Assembly (NCBI GenBank): GCA_963971305.1 | Contig: CAXARO010000297.1 | Location: forward strand, 1-64,000 | DNA length: 64,000 nucleotides | Direction of reading: 5' to 3' | From: Arcuatula senhousia | Lineage: Eukaryota > Mollusca > Bivalvia > Mytilida > Mytilidae | In this document: positions 62,679 to 64,000 of the stretch, in pieces | Layout of the letters: the number at the start of each line of letters is the position of its first letter | How positions within the stretch are numbered: the first letter of the stretch is position 1 | The notes under the pieces: model-generated | Database searches by the model: none | What the model saw: only the letters and a program-made list of their open reading frames with translations | Told to the model about the DNA's origin: nothing | Position numbers and translations under genes: made by a program

Positions 62679-64000
62679 TATGGCATTATTCTCATTAAAA
62701 TTTTGGAGTATATCTTGATTTTAGTCCTTGGTTTCATTGTTGAAAATAAAGCTAATATATTTGAGAATTACTTGTTTCAAAAATGTTGGGAAAAATATCA
62801 GTTATTAAGCATTGATGCCCATAGCAACCAAACATGCTTATTTTTGAAAATATCGTCAATAACGTTCTATTTTTACAGCTGGTTATGCTGTATGTAACGC
62901 TAACAACGTTAATAATTTCCCCGGAAGAAATAAAAATTACACAATATAGTATATTTCCCCGTATGTAAATCATAAAATTGTAATTTTTAGTCGGCTTGAA
63001 TAGAAACGCAAGGCATTATAGCTTGTTATACAAATTCTAAGCAAATTTTGATGATGTGTTTCCATGGACGCCATTATTGCAGATTTTTTCACGGAAATCT
63101 TCCAAATTTTCACAAATATGTTTGAAATAGGCTAGAAAATGACTTAAGCACAACAGAATACCAATTTTGTTACGAAAATACAAAATTTGATTCAAAACAA
63201 ACGGGGAAAGAATCTAACGTTATTGCAGGAAAATGTCCAAAAAAGAGCTTGTTCAGAAAAGGGCTTCCGTCTTTGAGCGTGCGTTACTATGGTAAAACAT
63301 AAAAAAAATCATAATATCCGGTATTCCGCAATTGGTTACATACTAAAAAAGAGAAAAATGCAACTCATGTTAAATTTTCAAAAAATGCAAAAGCATTATA
63401 TGGCATTATTCTCATTAAAATTTTGGAGTATATCTTGATTTTAGTCCTTGGTTTCATTGTTGAAAATAAAGCTAATATATTTGAGAATTACTTGTTTCAA
63501 AAATGTTGGGAAAAATATCAGTTATTAAGCATTAATGCCCATAGCAACCAAACATGCTTATTTTTGAAAATATCGTCAATAACGTTCTATTTTTACAGCT
63601 GGTTATGCTGTATGTAACGCTAACAACGTTAATAATTTCCCCGGAAGAAATAAAAATTACACAATATGGTATATTTCCCCGTATGTAAATCATAAAATTG
63701 TAATTTTTAGTCGGCTTGAATAGAAACGCAAGGCATTATAGCTTGCTATACAAATTCTAAGCAAATTTTGATGATGTGTTTCCATGGACGCCATTATTGC
63801 AGATTTTTTCACGGAAATCTTCCAAATTTTCACAAATATGTTTGAAATAGGCTAGAAAATGACTTAAGCACAACAGAATACCAATTTTGTTACGAAAATA
63901 CAAAATTTGATTCAAAACAAACGGGGAAAGAATCTAACGTTATTGCAGGAAAATGTCCAAAAAAGAGCTTGATCAGAAAAGGGCTTCCGTCTTTGAGCGT
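62679..64000. repeat. Two satellite monomers, the second cut by the window end (S12-S13)
   Basis: Junction at 63398/63399 without M. S12 has private changes (CATTGATGCC, GCTTGTTATAC, CTTGTTCAG), the most divergent monomer seen. S13 runs off the window. Confidence 0.85.

Larger units (their letters stand above)
48717..64000. repeat. Composite satellite array (672-bp TIR element plus 720-bp monomer), continuing past the window
   Basis: Pattern with M = TIR element and S = satellite monomer: M-S-M-S-M-S-S (48717-53610, 4,894 bp), again M-S-M-S-M-S-S (53611-58504, 4,894 bp), then M-S-M-S-S (58505-62006, 3,502 bp), then M-S-S (62007 to the window end, last S incomplete). Position-specific variants repeat from one higher-order unit to the next. 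Open frames of 60-74 codons recur in every copy, but most lack an ATG or are broken by indels in sister copies, so none is annotated as a gene. Confidence 0.9.

Noticed and set aside
48901..63617. 74-, 64- and 60-residue ORFs repeated through the 48.7-64 kb array
   Set aside because: The first two open with TTG rather than ATG. The 60-residue frame has an ATG but is destroyed by small deletions in the 717-bp monomers. No conservation of a frame is evident.

Overview
This window is eukaryotic, AT-rich and almost entirely non-coding. It most likely comes from a bivalve mollusc, plausibly a mussel. Three things suggest this: two genes with SUEL-type (sea-urchin-egg-lectin / rhamnose-binding, Gal_Lectin) domains on phase 1-1 exons, a family strongly expanded in bivalves; a Harbinger-like MITE and a '...GGCGGCCATGTTGGTTGG...' repeat of the kind I recall from bivalve genomes; and very dense foldback and tandem repeats. 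The species assignment is inference.

1-17.3 kb: mostly unique intergenic DNA with short foldback elements (1552-1692, 5130-5289, 8069-8248), a TTA-flanked MITE (5984-6260), diverged dispersed repeats and a few unidentified coding-like fragments. Gene A (7429-10556, + strand) is part of a transmembrane SUEL-lectin receptor. It has one lectin-domain exon, one transmembrane exon with matching intron phase, and a cytoplasmic-tail region rich in tyrosine motifs that is broken by two frame changes and a stop, so it looks like a pseudogene or a truncated receptor. A signal-peptide exon at 15355-15400 opens Gene B (+ strand).

17.3-47.25 kb: a 29.95-kb head-to-tail array of 19 repeat units, all in + orientation and lying inside what I infer to be the 32-kb first intron of Gene B. 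Every unit ends in the same 3' module: GGGAAAGACCT, then a 9-bp-stem hairpin, then AATTTAATT. Many begin with AAGGTCTTTCCC, the inverse of the 3' subterminal motif. That architecture matches non-autonomous Helentron-type elements (HINE/DINE-1/pearl-like). Four different bodies (A, B, C, D) sit between the same ends, and a block A-B1-B2-C of about 6.4-6.9 kb is duplicated almost exactly.

47.25-48.7 kb: the lectin-domain exon of Gene B (47576-47842) and a candidate last exon (48555-48670). They give a predicted secreted single-domain SUEL-like protein of about 143 residues.

48.7-64 kb (running off the window): a second array made of a 720-bp satellite monomer and a 672-bp terminal-inverted-repeat element (TIR TGGTAGTACTCCACAATTA). 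Three of every four monomers carry the element at the same boundary, giving a 4,894-bp higher-order repeat. Successive repeats to the right lose element-monomer pairs.

No rRNA, tRNA, CRISPR or prokaryotic operon was seen. Most open frames in the repeat regions are by-products of repeat periodicity and are not annotated as genes.
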